From: UBA5216 sp043743335
GTDB lineage: Bacteria; Pseudomonadota; Gammaproteobacteria; Burkholderiales; SG8-41
Reading direction: 5' to 3'
DNA: 64,000 bases
NCBI GenBank assembly: GCA_043743335.1
Contig: JAYTWR010000041.1
Coordinates: forward strand, 39,352-103,351
Part shown: in pieces, positions 33,948 through 42,332 of the stretch
How positions within the stretch are numbered: position 1 is the first letter of the stretch
Layout of the letters: every line of letters starts with the position of its first letter
Notes under the pieces: model-generated
Database searches by the model: none
Told to the model about the DNA's origin: nothing
The model's input: only the letters and a program-made list of their open reading frames with translations
Program-made: the position numbers and the translations under genes

Positions 33948-35321
33948 GTGGATCAAGCACACGCAACATGGGATCAAACAACCGAAGCGCTGGTCGCGTT
34001 TGCGCAAAAGTCGTCATTTGCCACGCTGTCACCCGAGGTGGTGCAAGCCTGCAAGCTGCGCGTGATTGATGCGTTTTCGTGCGCGCTGGCGGTTTACGAC
34101 AATCCCACCAGCGTGCTCGCGCGCAAGGTGGCCGCGCGCAGCCAGACGGAAAATCCCGCCACGGTATGGGGTAGCCACATCAAGACCACGCCCGAGGCCG
34201 CAGCGTTCGCCAACGGCGTGATGACGCGACTGCTGGATATCAGCGACACCTACCTCAGCAAAAGCCGCGGGCATCCGAGCGACATGATCTCCGGCATTTT
34301 GGCGGTGGCGGAAACCGTGCATGCCGACGGCCCCTCGGTGATTAACGCTATTACGCTGGCGTACGATGTGTATTGCAGTTTTTGCGACGCGATTGATATC
34401 AATTCCAAGGGTTGGGATCAGCCGGTGTACAACGTGCTGGGTTGCGTGTTGGGCGCGGGCAAGCTGCTGAAGCTCAATCGCGAGCAAATGGCCAACGCCA
34501 TTGCACTGGCGCTGGCACCGAATATGTCTCTGGCGCAGGCGCGGCGCGGGCACTTGTCGAACTGGAAAGGTTGCGCCGGTGCAAACGCCTCGCGCAATGC
34601 CGTGTTCGCGGCGCAACTGGCGCAAGATGGCTTTACCGGCCCCTCGGCGGTGTTCGAAGGTGACGGTGGCCTGTGGCAGGTGATCGGCAAGCACGATTGG
34701 CCGCTGCCCAGCAGCGGGCACCTGATCACGCAAACACACATGAAATGCCTGCCGGTGTGTTACCACGGCCAGTCGGCGGTGTTCGCGGCCATCGCGTTGC
34801 GCGACAAGGTAAACGTGGCCGATATCGACGAGATTGTGGTGGACGGCTACCAAGCGGCCTACATGATGATGGGTGCCGACTCCACACGCTGGGCACCGGC
34901 CACGCGCGAGACGGCCGATCACAGCATGCCCTATGTGGTGGCGATGGCGCTACTCGACGGTGCGGTGACGGATGCGTCGTTTTCCGCCGAGCGCTTGGTT
35001 GATCCGGCCATGGCGGCGTTGATGGCCAAAATTAAAGTGCGCAGCGATGCGCGTATCAGCAGCCTGTATCCCGAGGGCGCACCCGCCCGCGTGACCATTC
35101 GCACCAAGGCCGGACAAACCGTGAGCGAGGAAGTGATTTACCCGCGCGGTCACGCGAAAAATCCGCTCAGCGAGGCTGACGTAGTGGCGAAGTTTCACGA
35201 ATTCACCGCAGCGCGGCTGAACGCGGCGCAGCGCGCGCAGTTACTGGATACGCTGGCGCATCTGGAACGCGTGGGGGATATCAGTAGCGTCATCCGCCAG
35301 TTGTCGGCTTCAGTGGAGTGA
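33948..35321 (+). CDS. MmgE/PrpD family protein
   Basis: A 457-residue MmgE/PrpD protein starting at GTG 33948 with GGAG upstream. Family regions: MTRLLDISDTYLSKSRGHPS (active-site Asp/His area), SNWKGCAGANASRNAVFAAQ, and THMKCLPVCYHGQSAVFAA, where the K-x-x-P-x-C-x-x-x-Q pattern is typical. Predicted dehydratase or decarboxylase of a substituted tricarboxylate or related hydroxy acid. Second gene of the Bug-PrpD-MaoC-MaoC-CoA ligase operon. Confidence 0.9.
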   Translation: MDQAHATWDQTTEALVAFAQKSSFATLSPEVVQACKLRVIDAFSCALAVYDNPTSVLARKVAARSQTENPATVWGSHIKTTPEAAAFANGVMTRLLDISDTYLSKSRGHPSDMISGILAVAETVHADGPSVINAITLAYDVYCSFCDAIDINSKGWDQPVYNVLGCVLGAGKLLKLNREQMANAIALALAPNMSLAQARRGHLSNWKGCAGANASRNAVFAAQLAQDGFTGPSAVFEGDGGLWQVIGKHDWPLPSSGHLITQTHMKCLPVCYHGQSAVFAAIALRDKVNVADIDEIVVDGYQAAYMMMGADSTRWAPATRETADHSMPYVVAMALLDGAVTDASFSAERLVDPAMAALMAKIKVRSDARISSLYPEGAPARVTIRTKAGQTVSEEVIYPRGHAKNPLSEADVVAKFHEFTAARLNAAQRAQLLDTLAHLERVGDISSVIRQLSASVE

Positions 35322-35327
35322 ATGTAA

Positions 35328-35792
35328 GTGATTGAATTTAAAGAGATTTCATATGAGGCCGTGACGGTGGGCGAGGCATTCATGTCCGATGATTTCCTTA
35401 TCAAGCCTGAGGATGTCGAGACCTTTGCCTTCGCGGTGGACGATCACGACCCGTGGTATTTCGCCGATGCGCCGGATTCACCCTATCAAGGAAATATTAC
35501 GCACCCGGTGCTGATGGGTAATCAGGCGTTGTTCATGCGCCACGGCAAATATATCGTGCCGGCAGGGTTGCACGCCAAAATGCACTACGAGTTTGTCGCG
35601 CCGTTTCGCGTCGGCATGCGTGTGCGTACCCGCGGCACGCTGATCGACAAATATGAAAAGCGTGGCCGCCATTACATGGTCACCGAGTTCGCCACGCGCG
35701 ACGAAGACAGTGGTGAGGTGCTGGTGCGCGGCCATTTCACGCAGATGCTGTTACACCAATCGGGAGTGCATCAGCATGCCAAAAACCGCTGA
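35328..35792 (+). CDS. MaoC-like hydratase (hot-dog fold)
   Basis: A 154-residue protein starting at GTG 35328, six bases after the PrpD stop. Hot-dog/MaoC features: V-D-D-H-D-P-W-Y-F in place of the hydratase Asp/His motif, F-V-A-P-F-R-V-G-M-R-V (central strand and turn) and R-G-T-L-I-D-K-Y. The family hydrates enoyl-CoA thioesters. It overlaps the next MaoC-like gene by 17 bases; the two short proteins may form one heterodimeric hydratase (inference). Confidence 0.82.
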   Translation: MIEFKEISYEAVTVGEAFMSDDFLIKPEDVETFAFAVDDHDPWYFADAPDSPYQGNITHPVLMGNQALFMRHGKYIVPAGLHAKMHYEFVAPFRVGMRVRTRGTLIDKYEKRGRHYMVTEFATRDEDSGEVLVRGHFTQMLLHQSGVHQHAKNR

Positions 35793-36225
35793 CACGTTGG
35801 CGTTAGCTTTGCCGATGCCCGGCACGGAACTGCCCGCACTCAAGAAAACCATCAGTCAGCGGCAAATCGATTGCTACTCCGGCGTGCGCCCCCGGTCGAT
35901 ACACACCGATGCGGATTGGGCGCGGCAAAAGGGATTTCCTGCGCCGCTGGTGCAGGCGTTAATGGCCACCGCCTACGTATCGCAGATGATGGTGGCTTGG
36001 TTGGGCACGGGCTTTATACAAGGCGGCAAAATTACCGCATCGTTTATCAAACCGGTCATCGTGGGTGAAACGCTCACCGCGCGCGCCGTCATCAAAAGCA
36101 CCGAGGCAATCGACGGCCGGCCGCACGTCACCGTCGAATGCTGGTGCGAAAATCAGCATGGCGTAAAAACGCTGGTGGGTTCGGCCAGCGGGTTTGCGGA
36201 CCAATTGCGCCACGTCAAACTATAA
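35776..36225 (+). CDS. MaoC-like hydratase, second subunit
   Basis: A 149-residue hot-dog protein. ATG 35776 is preceded by GGGAG at about 10 bases and lies 17 bases inside the previous gene; the longer open frame is not supported. Features: S-I-H-T-D-A-D-W-A-R (hydratase Asp/His region), F-I-K-P-V-I-V-G-E-T-L-T (the PxxxGD/E turn typical of MaoC) and H-V-T-V-E-C-W-C-E-N. Probably the partner of the preceding MaoC-like protein. Confidence 0.82.
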   Translation: MPKTADTLALALPMPGTELPALKKTISQRQIDCYSGVRPRSIHTDADWARQKGFPAPLVQALMATAYVSQMMVAWLGTGFIQGGKITASFIKPVIVGETLTARAVIKSTEAIDGRPHVTVECWCENQHGVKTLVGSASGFADQLRHVKL

Positions 36226-36251
36226 AAACGATAAGCAAAGGCAGCAAATTC

Positions 36252-38411
36252 ATGGCATTGGACGAAACCGGCAGCAGCGGGCTGCTCGACATATCACAGC
36301 TCATGGCACCGCGCAGCGTGGCGATGGTTGGGGCCACGGATCATCCGTCGTCATTCGGCGGGCGCGTGTTTCAGCAAATGACGGGTTTTGGTTATGGCGG
36401 GAAAATTTATCCCGTCAATCCAAGGCTTAAGGCCATCAACGGCTTGCCATGTTTTCCCAGCATCAAAGATTTGCCGGAAGTGCCCGATCATGTCGGCATC
36501 GTGGTTTCCACCGAGCGTATTTTTGATGTGCTGGCGGATTGTGCGTCGATCGGCGTGCGATTCGCCACCGTGTTCAGCGGCGGCTTCGCGGAGACCGGCA
36601 CAGAAGAGGGGCGCGAACGTCAGCGGCGTTTAATTGAATTTGGCAAGCAGTCGGGCATACGCTTTATGGGGCCCAACTGCAACGGCGTGATTAACTTTGT
36701 CGACGTGTTTGCCATGACATCGACAGCAGCGATACGCGGCCCACGCGCGGCGGCGGGCGACGTGGGGGTGGTGAGTCACAGCGGAGGTCTCGGCCAAAAC
36801 AACGTGATGTGGCGCGCGATGGATAGCGGCTTGGGTATCAGCTACGAGGCGAGCTGCGGCAACGAAGCCGATATCGACACGTTGGATTTCGCGCGCTTCA
36901 TGGTGCATTCTGAAAGCACTAACGTGGTGCTGCTGGCGATTGAAGCCATCAAAGACGGCGAGAAATTCCGTCAACTCGCGCACGAGGCTGCCGAGCGCGA
37001 AAAGGCGCTGGTGGTGTTGAAAATAGGTTGCACCGATGCGGGCAGTCGCGCGGCGGCCTCGCACACGGGGGCGATTGCGGCGGACAACGATATTCTCGAC
37101 GCCGTGGTCAAGCAATACGGCATGATCCGCGTACACGAATGCAACGAGCTGTACGAAACGGCGGTGTTGCTGCGCAAGCGGCGCTGGCCGAAGGGCAGGG
37201 GGCTGGCGGCGGTGGCCCCCACCGGCGGTAACATTGTCAACGTGGCGGATGCGGGTGCGAAATTCAATTTGCAGTGGCATCCGTTCACGCAGCAAACGCA
37301 GGACGCGCTGGCGAAGCTGATGCCGGGTTACGGCAAAGTGGCAAATCCCACAGACCTGACATCGCTCGCTACCGGCGATCAAAATTTTTACCGCAACGCG
37401 CTGCAAACCATTGCCATCGATCCCGGCGTGGACGTGTTGATTCCCATCATCGCGTCGCTGGCAAAAAAAGACATCCTGCGCAATGCCGATTATGTGCGCG
37501 ACTGCGGCAAGCTCGCCGCGATACTGTGGGTAGGCCACTGCCATGACGATCACACTTTCACGCCCAAGGATCTGGTGCGCATGGGGCTGCCGGTGTTTCG
37601 CGATGCCACGCCGTGCGCGCGCGCCATACGCGCGGCGTATGATTTTGGCCAGTATGTGCAGGCGCGAAAATCCGGTGCGCTGACGCCGGAGCGCCCAGCG
37701 CGCGTTGACTATGCCAAGGCCGCAGAGCAGTTCAAGACACTCGGCCGCAAAATTACCGAGCGCGAAGCCAAGCAATTGCTGGCGTGTTACGGCATGCCTG
37801 TGACACCGGAGGCGCTCGCCACCAGCGCTGCGCAGGCCGTGGAAATTGCGGCCAAAGCTGGCGGCACAGTGGCGCTCAAAATTGATTCGCCTGACATTGC
37901 ACACAAAACCGAAGCGGGCGGCATACGCTTGGGTGTGGCGGGTGCAGCGGCTATCACCGACGCGTTCGAGTCGATAGTGCAATCTGCCAAACAATATGCG
38001 CCGCAGGCCAACATCAACGGTGTGCTGGTGCAGGAAATGGCGCGCACCGGCGTGGAAATGATGCTCGGTGTGATTATGGATCCTGTGTTCGGTCCGATCA
38101 TCGTCACCGGGCTGGGCGGCATACATGTTGAGGTGTTGAAGGACGTGGCCTTTCGCGCGGCACCCGTCACACCGCGGCAGGCCAATGAAATGCTCGATGA
38201 ACTGCGCGGTGTGAAATTGCTCGCTGGCGTGCGCGGCATGAGCGCACGGGATCGCGACGCAGTAGTGGATGCGATTGTGCGGCTGTCGTGGTTCGCGCAT
38301 GATTTCCGCCACGAGATTCTAGAAATGGACATCAACCCGCTGATGGTTTACGAAAAGGGCGCGGGTGCGCGCGTGCTGGATGCCTTACTGGTGCGCACTG
38401 CCGAGGGATGA
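36252..38411 (+). CDS. ADP-forming acyl-CoA synthetase (NDP-forming CoA ligase)
   Basis: A 719-residue fused alpha-beta acyl-CoA synthetase. Start ATG 36252 (MALDETGSSGL). Order: CoA-binding Rossmann domain (about 20-120, SVAMVGATDHPSSFGGRVFQ), succinyl-CoA-ligase-like flavodoxin domains with phospho-histidine candidate His271 in A-A-S-H-T-G-A, and a C-terminal ATP-grasp domain (about 500-715, KIDSPDIAHKTEAGGIRLGV, MDPVFGPIIVTGLGG and EMDINPL). Forms acyl-CoA reversibly with ATP to ADP and phosphate. Last intact gene of the Bug/PrpD/MaoC operon, suggesting CoA activation of the imported acid (inference). Confidence 0.93.
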   Translation: MALDETGSSGLLDISQLMAPRSVAMVGATDHPSSFGGRVFQQMTGFGYGGKIYPVNPRLKAINGLPCFPSIKDLPEVPDHVGIVVSTERIFDVLADCASIGVRFATVFSGGFAETGTEEGRERQRRLIEFGKQSGIRFMGPNCNGVINFVDVFAMTSTAAIRGPRAAAGDVGVVSHSGGLGQNNVMWRAMDSGLGISYEASCGNEADIDTLDFARFMVHSESTNVVLLAIEAIKDGEKFRQLAHEAAEREKALVVLKIGCTDAGSRAAASHTGAIAADNDILDAVVKQYGMIRVHECNELYETAVLLRKRRWPKGRGLAAVAPTGGNIVNVADAGAKFNLQWHPFTQQTQDALAKLMPGYGKVANPTDLTSLATGDQNFYRNALQTIAIDPGVDVLIPIIASLAKKDILRNADYVRDCGKLAAILWVGHCHDDHTFTPKDLVRMGLPVFRDATPCARAIRAAYDFGQYVQARKSGALTPERPARVDYAKAAEQFKTLGRKITEREAKQLLACYGMPVTPEALATSAAQAVEIAAKAGGTVALKIDSPDIAHKTEAGGIRLGVAGAAAITDAFESIVQSAKQYAPQANINGVLVQEMARTGVEMMLGVIMDPVFGPIIVTGLGGIHVEVLKDVAFRAAPVTPRQANEMLDELRGVKLLAGVRGMSARDRDAVVDAIVRLSWFAHDFRHEILEMDINPLMVYEKGAGARVLDALLVRTAEG

Positions 38412-38418
38412 TGTTTCA

Positions 38419-38439
38419 TAACTATCTGTTTTTAAAGGG
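38419..38439 (-). repeat. Dispersed boundary motif, copy 8
   Basis: Minus strand CCCTTTAAAAACAGATAG then TTA, 7 bases after the stop of the CoA ligase gene. Confidence 0.7.
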
Positions 38440-38479
38440 TATTTTTTATCGCTGAGCATGGCTTGGCCGATGCTTTGCA

Positions 38480-38581
38480 GTGCGCGTGGTGGTGCCCGTG
38501 GCAGCAGGGGGCGGCACGGACATCATCGCGCGCTTGACGATGAGCAAGTTGAGCGAGGCGGTAGGGATGAAGGCGGATTGA
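38480..38581 (+). pseudogene. Bug receptor remnant (34 codons)
   Basis: The frame from GTG 38480 to TGA 38581 encodes VRVVVPVAAGGGTDIIAR and then L-T-M-S-K-L-S-E-A-V-G, which is the N-terminal signature of mature Bug proteins (V-x-x-P-x-x-x-G-G-x-x-D, A-R-L, L-S-E-A-x-G). No signal peptide and none of the remaining 280 residues are present. It lies between the CoA ligase and the second PrpD gene where a receptor gene once probably stood. Confidence 0.8.
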
Positions 38582-38612
38582 TTGACTTTGACTATATGCA
38601 AAGCGAAACGCG

Positions 38613-39989
38613 ATGACTGATCCACAAACCCTGTCGCAACAAGTGGCACAATTTGTCGCGACTTGCGTGTATGAAGATATTCCCGCACACGTGCGTGAGC
38701 GCGCCAAGCTGGTGATGCTGGATGCCATCGGCGGGGCGTTTGCCGCGTCGCGCTACCCCTTCGCGCCGGTGGCGATGCAGGCCTTGAGCAGTTTGGGCAG
38801 TGGCGACAGCGCGGTGATCGGTATGACCACAAAGCTCGCATTGCGCGACGCGGTGGTGATGAACGGCATCCTCGTGCATGGGCTGGATTACGACGATACC
38901 TATCTGCCGGGCTCGGTGCACTTGTCGGCGAGTTGCGTGCCAACCGTGCTGGCGATGGGCGCGCAGTCCCGTGCCTCGGGCACGGAGATGCTGATGGCGA
39001 CGCTACTAGGGCTGGAAATTTCAGCGCGCATTACGGCGGCGGCTCAGGGTGGTTTCGTCAATGCTGGGTTTCACGCGACGGGTATCGCCGGCGCTTTTGG
39101 CAGCACGGTGGCGGCGGGGCGGTTGATGAAGCTCGACGCGGCGCAGCACACGCTGGCGCAAGGCGTTGCCCTGAGCTTCACCGCCAGCACGTTGCAACCG
39201 CTGCAGGAAGGCTCGTGGACCAAACGCGTGCATCCCGGTTGGGCGGGGGCTTCGGGCATTACGGCGGCGGCGTTTGCGCGGGCCGGTTACGTGGGGCCTG
39301 CGCAAGCCTATGAAGGGCGCTTCGGTTTGTATACGTGCTTTCTCGGTGCGCACGCGGCGGGCGCGCAACCGCCGTTGATCGTTGCCGGCCTCGGTAATCA
39401 GTGGGAATTCACGCGCACATCCATCAAGCTGTTTCCTGCGTGTCACCAGTTGCATGCGTTCATGAATGCGGCGATCAAGTTGTCGAAACAGCAGACGTTC
39501 AGTGCAGACAACGTGGCCTCGGTGCGCACACTGATTGCGGATGCCGCCGTACCGCTGGTGTGTGAGCCGCTGGCGAGCAAGCTCAAGCCTGCCAGCAGTT
39601 ATTCGGCGCAATTCAGTCTGCCATATTCGGTGGCGTGTGCGCTCGCGCGCGGCAAATTCGGGCTGCCGGAAATCGAAGCACCGGCGTATACCGATGCGGC
39701 CTTGTTGGCACTCGCGAATAAAGTCAGCTATGAAATTGATCCGAATCCCGGCTTCCCGAAATCGCGTTCCGGCGAGGTGATCGTCAAGATGAAAGACGGT
39801 CGCGAGCTGGGTTGCCGCGAGGATATACTGCCCGACGAGCCCGCGAGCGCCGAGGCTATCATCGCTAAGTTCATGCAAAACACCACGGGTATTTTGTCTG
39901 CTGCCCAAGCAGAGCAACTTCGCGACAGCGTGCTTGCGCTGGAGCGTGTAACGGACGGTGCAGCTTTTGCGGGAATGCTCGCGCAGTAA
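38613..39989 (+). CDS. MmgE/PrpD family protein
   Basis: A 458-residue paralogue of the two other MmgE/PrpD proteins here. It has VHGLDYDDTYLPGSVHLSA (active-site region), GVALSFTASTLQPLQEGSWT and WAGASGITAAAFARAGYVG, and TSIKLFPACHQLHAFMNAA, where the K-x-x-P-x-C-x-x-x-H pattern fits the family. Starts at ATG 38613 right after the Bug remnant. Its stop codon is followed at once by three 13-bp tandem repeats. Confidence 0.9.
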   Translation: MTDPQTLSQQVAQFVATCVYEDIPAHVRERAKLVMLDAIGGAFAASRYPFAPVAMQALSSLGSGDSAVIGMTTKLALRDAVVMNGILVHGLDYDDTYLPGSVHLSASCVPTVLAMGAQSRASGTEMLMATLLGLEISARITAAAQGGFVNAGFHATGIAGAFGSTVAAGRLMKLDAAQHTLAQGVALSFTASTLQPLQEGSWTKRVHPGWAGASGITAAAFARAGYVGPAQAYEGRFGLYTCFLGAHAAGAQPPLIVAGLGNQWEFTRTSIKLFPACHQLHAFMNAAIKLSKQQTFSADNVASVRTLIADAAVPLVCEPLASKLKPASSYSAQFSLPYSVACALARGKFGLPEIEAPAYTDAALLALANKVSYEIDPNPGFPKSRSGEVIVKMKDGRELGCREDILPDEPASAEAIIAKFMQNTTGILSAAQAEQLRDSVLALERVTDGAAFAGMLAQ

Positions 39990-40028
39990 TCAATTCAAAG
40001 CGTCAATTCAAAGCGTCAATTCAAAAAA
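39990..40028. repeat. Three tandem 13-bp repeats after the MmgE/PrpD stop
   Basis: TCAATTCAAAGCG occurs twice exactly, followed by TCAATTCAAAAAA. The array begins on the base after the stop codon at 39987-39989. Confidence 0.9.
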
Positions 40029-40030
40029 TT

Positions 40031-40210
40031 GTCTCTATTCAGCCTCTATGAAAGTTCAACATCTTCCCTCACCCCTAACCCCTCTCCCGAAGGGAGAGGG
40101 GAACAAACCCTCGCCCTCCGGGACAAGGGCACACTTGAAGCGGAGCAGAGGGTGGCGCGCAGCGCCGGGTGAGGGAAGCTGTTGACTTTCCATAGAGGCT
40201 GAATAGAGAC
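40031..40210. repeat. 180-bp element with terminal inverted repeats (family A)
   Basis: The left end GTCTCTATTCAGCCTCTATG is repeated inverted at the right end (read inward from 40210), and the similarity extends imperfectly to about 44 bp per side through CTTCCCTCACCC. The interior has a CCCCTCTCCC/GGGAGAGGGG hairpin and no coding sequence. A second copy, over 95% identical across 122 bases, begins at 63879 in the opposite orientation and runs off the window. The structure resembles a MITE; I see no convincing target duplication. Confidence 0.88.
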
Positions 40211-40219
40211 AAAACAAGG

Positions 40220-40238
40220 AACTATTTGATTTTATTTA
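40220..40238 (-). repeat. Dispersed boundary motif, copy 9
   Basis: Minus strand TAAATAAAATCAAATAGTT, lying between the family A and family B elements. Confidence 0.75.
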
Positions 40239-40249
40239 TTTTTTTGTAA

Positions 40250-40392
40250 CTGTTCAGCTTCATCGTAGGATGCTGGTGAGCGTAGCGAACCGCATCGTTC
40301 GCGTGACGCGCTTACGCAAGGCCATATCACGATGTCAGCACGACGACCGATGCGGTTCCTTCGTCACCGACATCTACATTGAAGCTGAACAG
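40250..40392. repeat. 143-bp inverted-repeat element (family B)
   Basis: CTGTTCAGCTTCA at the left end is repeated inverted at the right end (13 bp). Inside are GTAGGATGCTGGTGAG on the left and, inverted on the right, a closely related GTGACGAAGGAACCGCATCG. The right arm matches the repeat at 28740-28800 over about 31 bases. The whole 446-base gap 39990-40435 is thus made of repeats: a tandem array, family A, the dispersed motif and family B. Confidence 0.82.
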
Positions 40393-40435
40393 ATACGTTT
40401 TTTTAAAAATAATTTCGGTACGTGCCCAGTATCTT

Positions 40436-41251
40436 TTACGTCCCATACCGCACTGGCGACTTCGCCTGTTTCAGCGCCGCCAGCGCGCTATAGCACGCCA
40501 GCCAGGACGTCTTGGGGTTGTCCGACGACGGCACGTTTTCGAACTTGATGCTGATGTTGCCGGTTTTGCCGCGCATTTCGATGTGATGTGTGTTGTCGGT
40601 CAACGTCGGATCGGCGATCACCTTTAGCCGCGTGCGGTCAAAGCCGATGCCGGCCAGACTCAGCACCGCAGCGATATTCACACTGGCCGGAAAATGCGGC
40701 ACACCTTCACGCGCGGTGCCGTCGAACAACACGACCGCCGTTTTGAGTGTATTCATGTCGATGCCCAGCTTGTCGACATAGGCAATGCCCATCCAAGCCG
40801 CAGGCGGCTTGGCTACTGAAATCGTCACGCTATCCATGCCCGACAACGCGGCGGCTTTCAACGCATCCAGCGCACCGATGCCGCCGGAGGGCACATACAG
40901 CAGCGCGCCGGTTTGGTGAGCCGCCGCCTCCAACCGCGCGCGCAGCGCATCGTCGCACAGGGCACCGCCCGACAGCACAATCAGCGCAATACCGCGTTCG
41001 AGCAGCGCCACGCCAAACTCGCGCACCGCTTCGTGTGATGCCGCTTCGACCACCACGTCCGGCTGTTGCGCCAGCAATTCGTCTAGCGCAGTCACGTAAG
41101 CGATGCCGTTCTCGTCGGCGAGCGGTTTGCCGCGCGAGGTCTCGCTACGGCCCACGACGGCCACGACTTGCGCGCCGCCCAAATCACCGCGCCGGATGTG
41201 TTCAATGAATAAGGTGGCGATTGTGCCGCCGCCGATAATGGCTACCCGCAT
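40436..41251 (-). CDS. Aspartate dehydrogenase-like (NadX family) oxidoreductase
   Basis: A 271-residue protein. ATG 41251 (MRVAIIGGGTIATLF) has GGGAG 7 bases upstream; the longer frame to 41281 is less likely. N-terminal NAD-binding G-G-G-T-I-A, EAASHEAVREFGVALLERG, VPSGGIGALDALKAA, PASVNIAAVLSLAGIG and the C-terminal S-S-D-N-P-K-T-S-W-L match L-aspartate dehydrogenase. These enzymes convert aspartate to iminoaspartate or reduce oxaloacetate plus ammonia. No nadA or nadC gene is adjacent, so a role in NAD synthesis is not supported by context. Confidence 0.85.
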   Translation of the reverse strand: MRVAIIGGGTIATLFIEHIRRGDLGGAQVVAVVGRSETSRGKPLADENGIAYVTALDELLAQQPDVVVEAASHEAVREFGVALLERGIALIVLSGGALCDDALRARLEAAAHQTGALLYVPSGGIGALDALKAAALSGMDSVTISVAKPPAAWMGIAYVDKLGIDMNTLKTAVVLFDGTAREGVPHFPASVNIAAVLSLAGIGFDRTRLKVIADPTLTDNTHHIEMRGKTGNISIKFENVPSSDNPKTSWLACYSALAALKQAKSPVRYGT

Positions 41252-41338
41252 GCCCATACTCCCTACAAAAGTTATGGGCATTGTACCGCTGATTGCGTAG
41301 CGGCGAGCGGCGAGCGCCGGGTGCGGCCCGCGCAGTCG

Positions 41339-42193
41339 CTACCCTGGTGGCGTAGCCCGCGCCACGGGCGCTACCCAAGGCTTGGGTTTGTCAGCGCGCT
41401 CGAAGAGCGGTAGCGCTTCTTTCAGATGCGCCTCGATTTCCTTGATACGGCTGGGGCCCGACGGGTGCGTAGACAGCCATTGCGGTGGCGCACCCTTGTT
41501 GGCCGCGCTCATTTTTTGCCACAGCGTCACGCCAGCGCGCGGATCGTAGCCCGCCCGCGCCGCGATATCGAGACCGACCAAATCGGCGTCGGTTTCGTCG
41601 CCGCGCGAGAATTTCAGCGACAGCAGGTTGGCACCGGTATTCACCAGCCCATCGTATCTGCCGCCGGTAGCTATCGACAAACCCACTGCGCCGATTTTGG
41701 TCAGCGTGTTCTTGCCGGCCTGCTCACGCGCGTGTTCACGCAGGGCGTGGGCGATTTCGTGGCCCATCACCATCGCCACTTCGTCGTCGGTAAGTTTGAG
41801 TTGCCGCAGGATGCCGGTGTAAAACGCGATTTTGCCGCCGGGCATACAAAAGGCATTGATCTGATTCGAGCCGATCAAATTCACTTCCCACTGCCAGTCT
41901 TTGGCGCGCGGATTAAAACGCGCGGCAAACGGAATAATGCGCTTGGCAATGCCGCGCAGGCGCAGCAGTTCCGGATAATCGTCGGGCGCCAACGCTTTTT
42001 TCTCTGCCATTTGCTGCTTGAGTTGCAGATACTGCTGCGCTGCCTGCTTTTCCAGACTTTCGGCAGGCACCAAGTTGCGCAACGCCGAAGCCTTGCCGAC
42101 GTGAACGCCGTCGTCTTTAGGCTCGTCTTTGGCCGCCGCGCCGGACACAGCCACCAGCAGCAGCAGCACCGGCAACACCATCTTGTTTCTCAC
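41339..42193 (-). CDS. M48-family zinc metalloprotease, secreted
   Basis: A 284-residue protein. GTG 42193 is chosen because AAAGGAG lies 5 bases upstream; the longer frame lacks a ribosome site. A hydrophobic signal sequence (MVLPVLLLLVAVSGAAA) leads to a periplasmic domain with M-G-H-E-I-A-H (His145, His149), third ligand Glu in R-G-D-E-T-D-A-D, and a late S-T-H-P-S motif, as in single-domain M48 peptidases (LoiP/YggG-like). Acts in periplasmic or outer-membrane protein quality control in relatives. It may be lipid-anchored or not; no lipobox is seen. Confidence 0.9.
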   Translation of the reverse strand: MRNKMVLPVLLLLVAVSGAAAKDEPKDDGVHVGKASALRNLVPAESLEKQAAQQYLQLKQQMAEKKALAPDDYPELLRLRGIAKRIIPFAARFNPRAKDWQWEVNLIGSNQINAFCMPGGKIAFYTGILRQLKLTDDEVAMVMGHEIAHALREHAREQAGKNTLTKIGAVGLSIATGGRYDGLVNTGANLLSLKFSRGDETDADLVGLDIAARAGYDPRAGVTLWQKMSAANKGAPPQWLSTHPSGPSRIKEIEAHLKEALPLFERADKPKPWVAPVARATPPG

Positions 42194-42296
42194 GGGCACT
42201 CCTTTTCCGCAGCCACCTGCGATGCACACATTAACGTGTGTGAGCGCCGTGCGTAGACAGCTTTTACCGCCAGACAGAAATATAGTTAACTATATA

Positions 42297-42314
42297 TAAC
42301 CAATTGATTTTATT
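42297..42314 (-). repeat. Dispersed boundary motif, copy 10
   Basis: Minus strand AATAAAATCAATTGGTTA, 18 bases beyond the xdhC-like stop codon. Confidence 0.8.
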
Positions 42315-42332
42315 GAATTTTATAGCAAAAAA

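Noticed and set aside
36630..38312. 560-residue minus-strand open frame opposite the CoA ligase gene
   Set aside because: It is rich in Arg/His and has no recognisable domain; the plus-strand frame encodes a full ADP-forming CoA ligase. It is a shadow of high-G+C coding sequence.
39021..39917. 298-residue minus-strand frame opposite the second plus-strand MmgE/PrpD gene
   Set aside because: Arg-rich shadow frame without any family motif.
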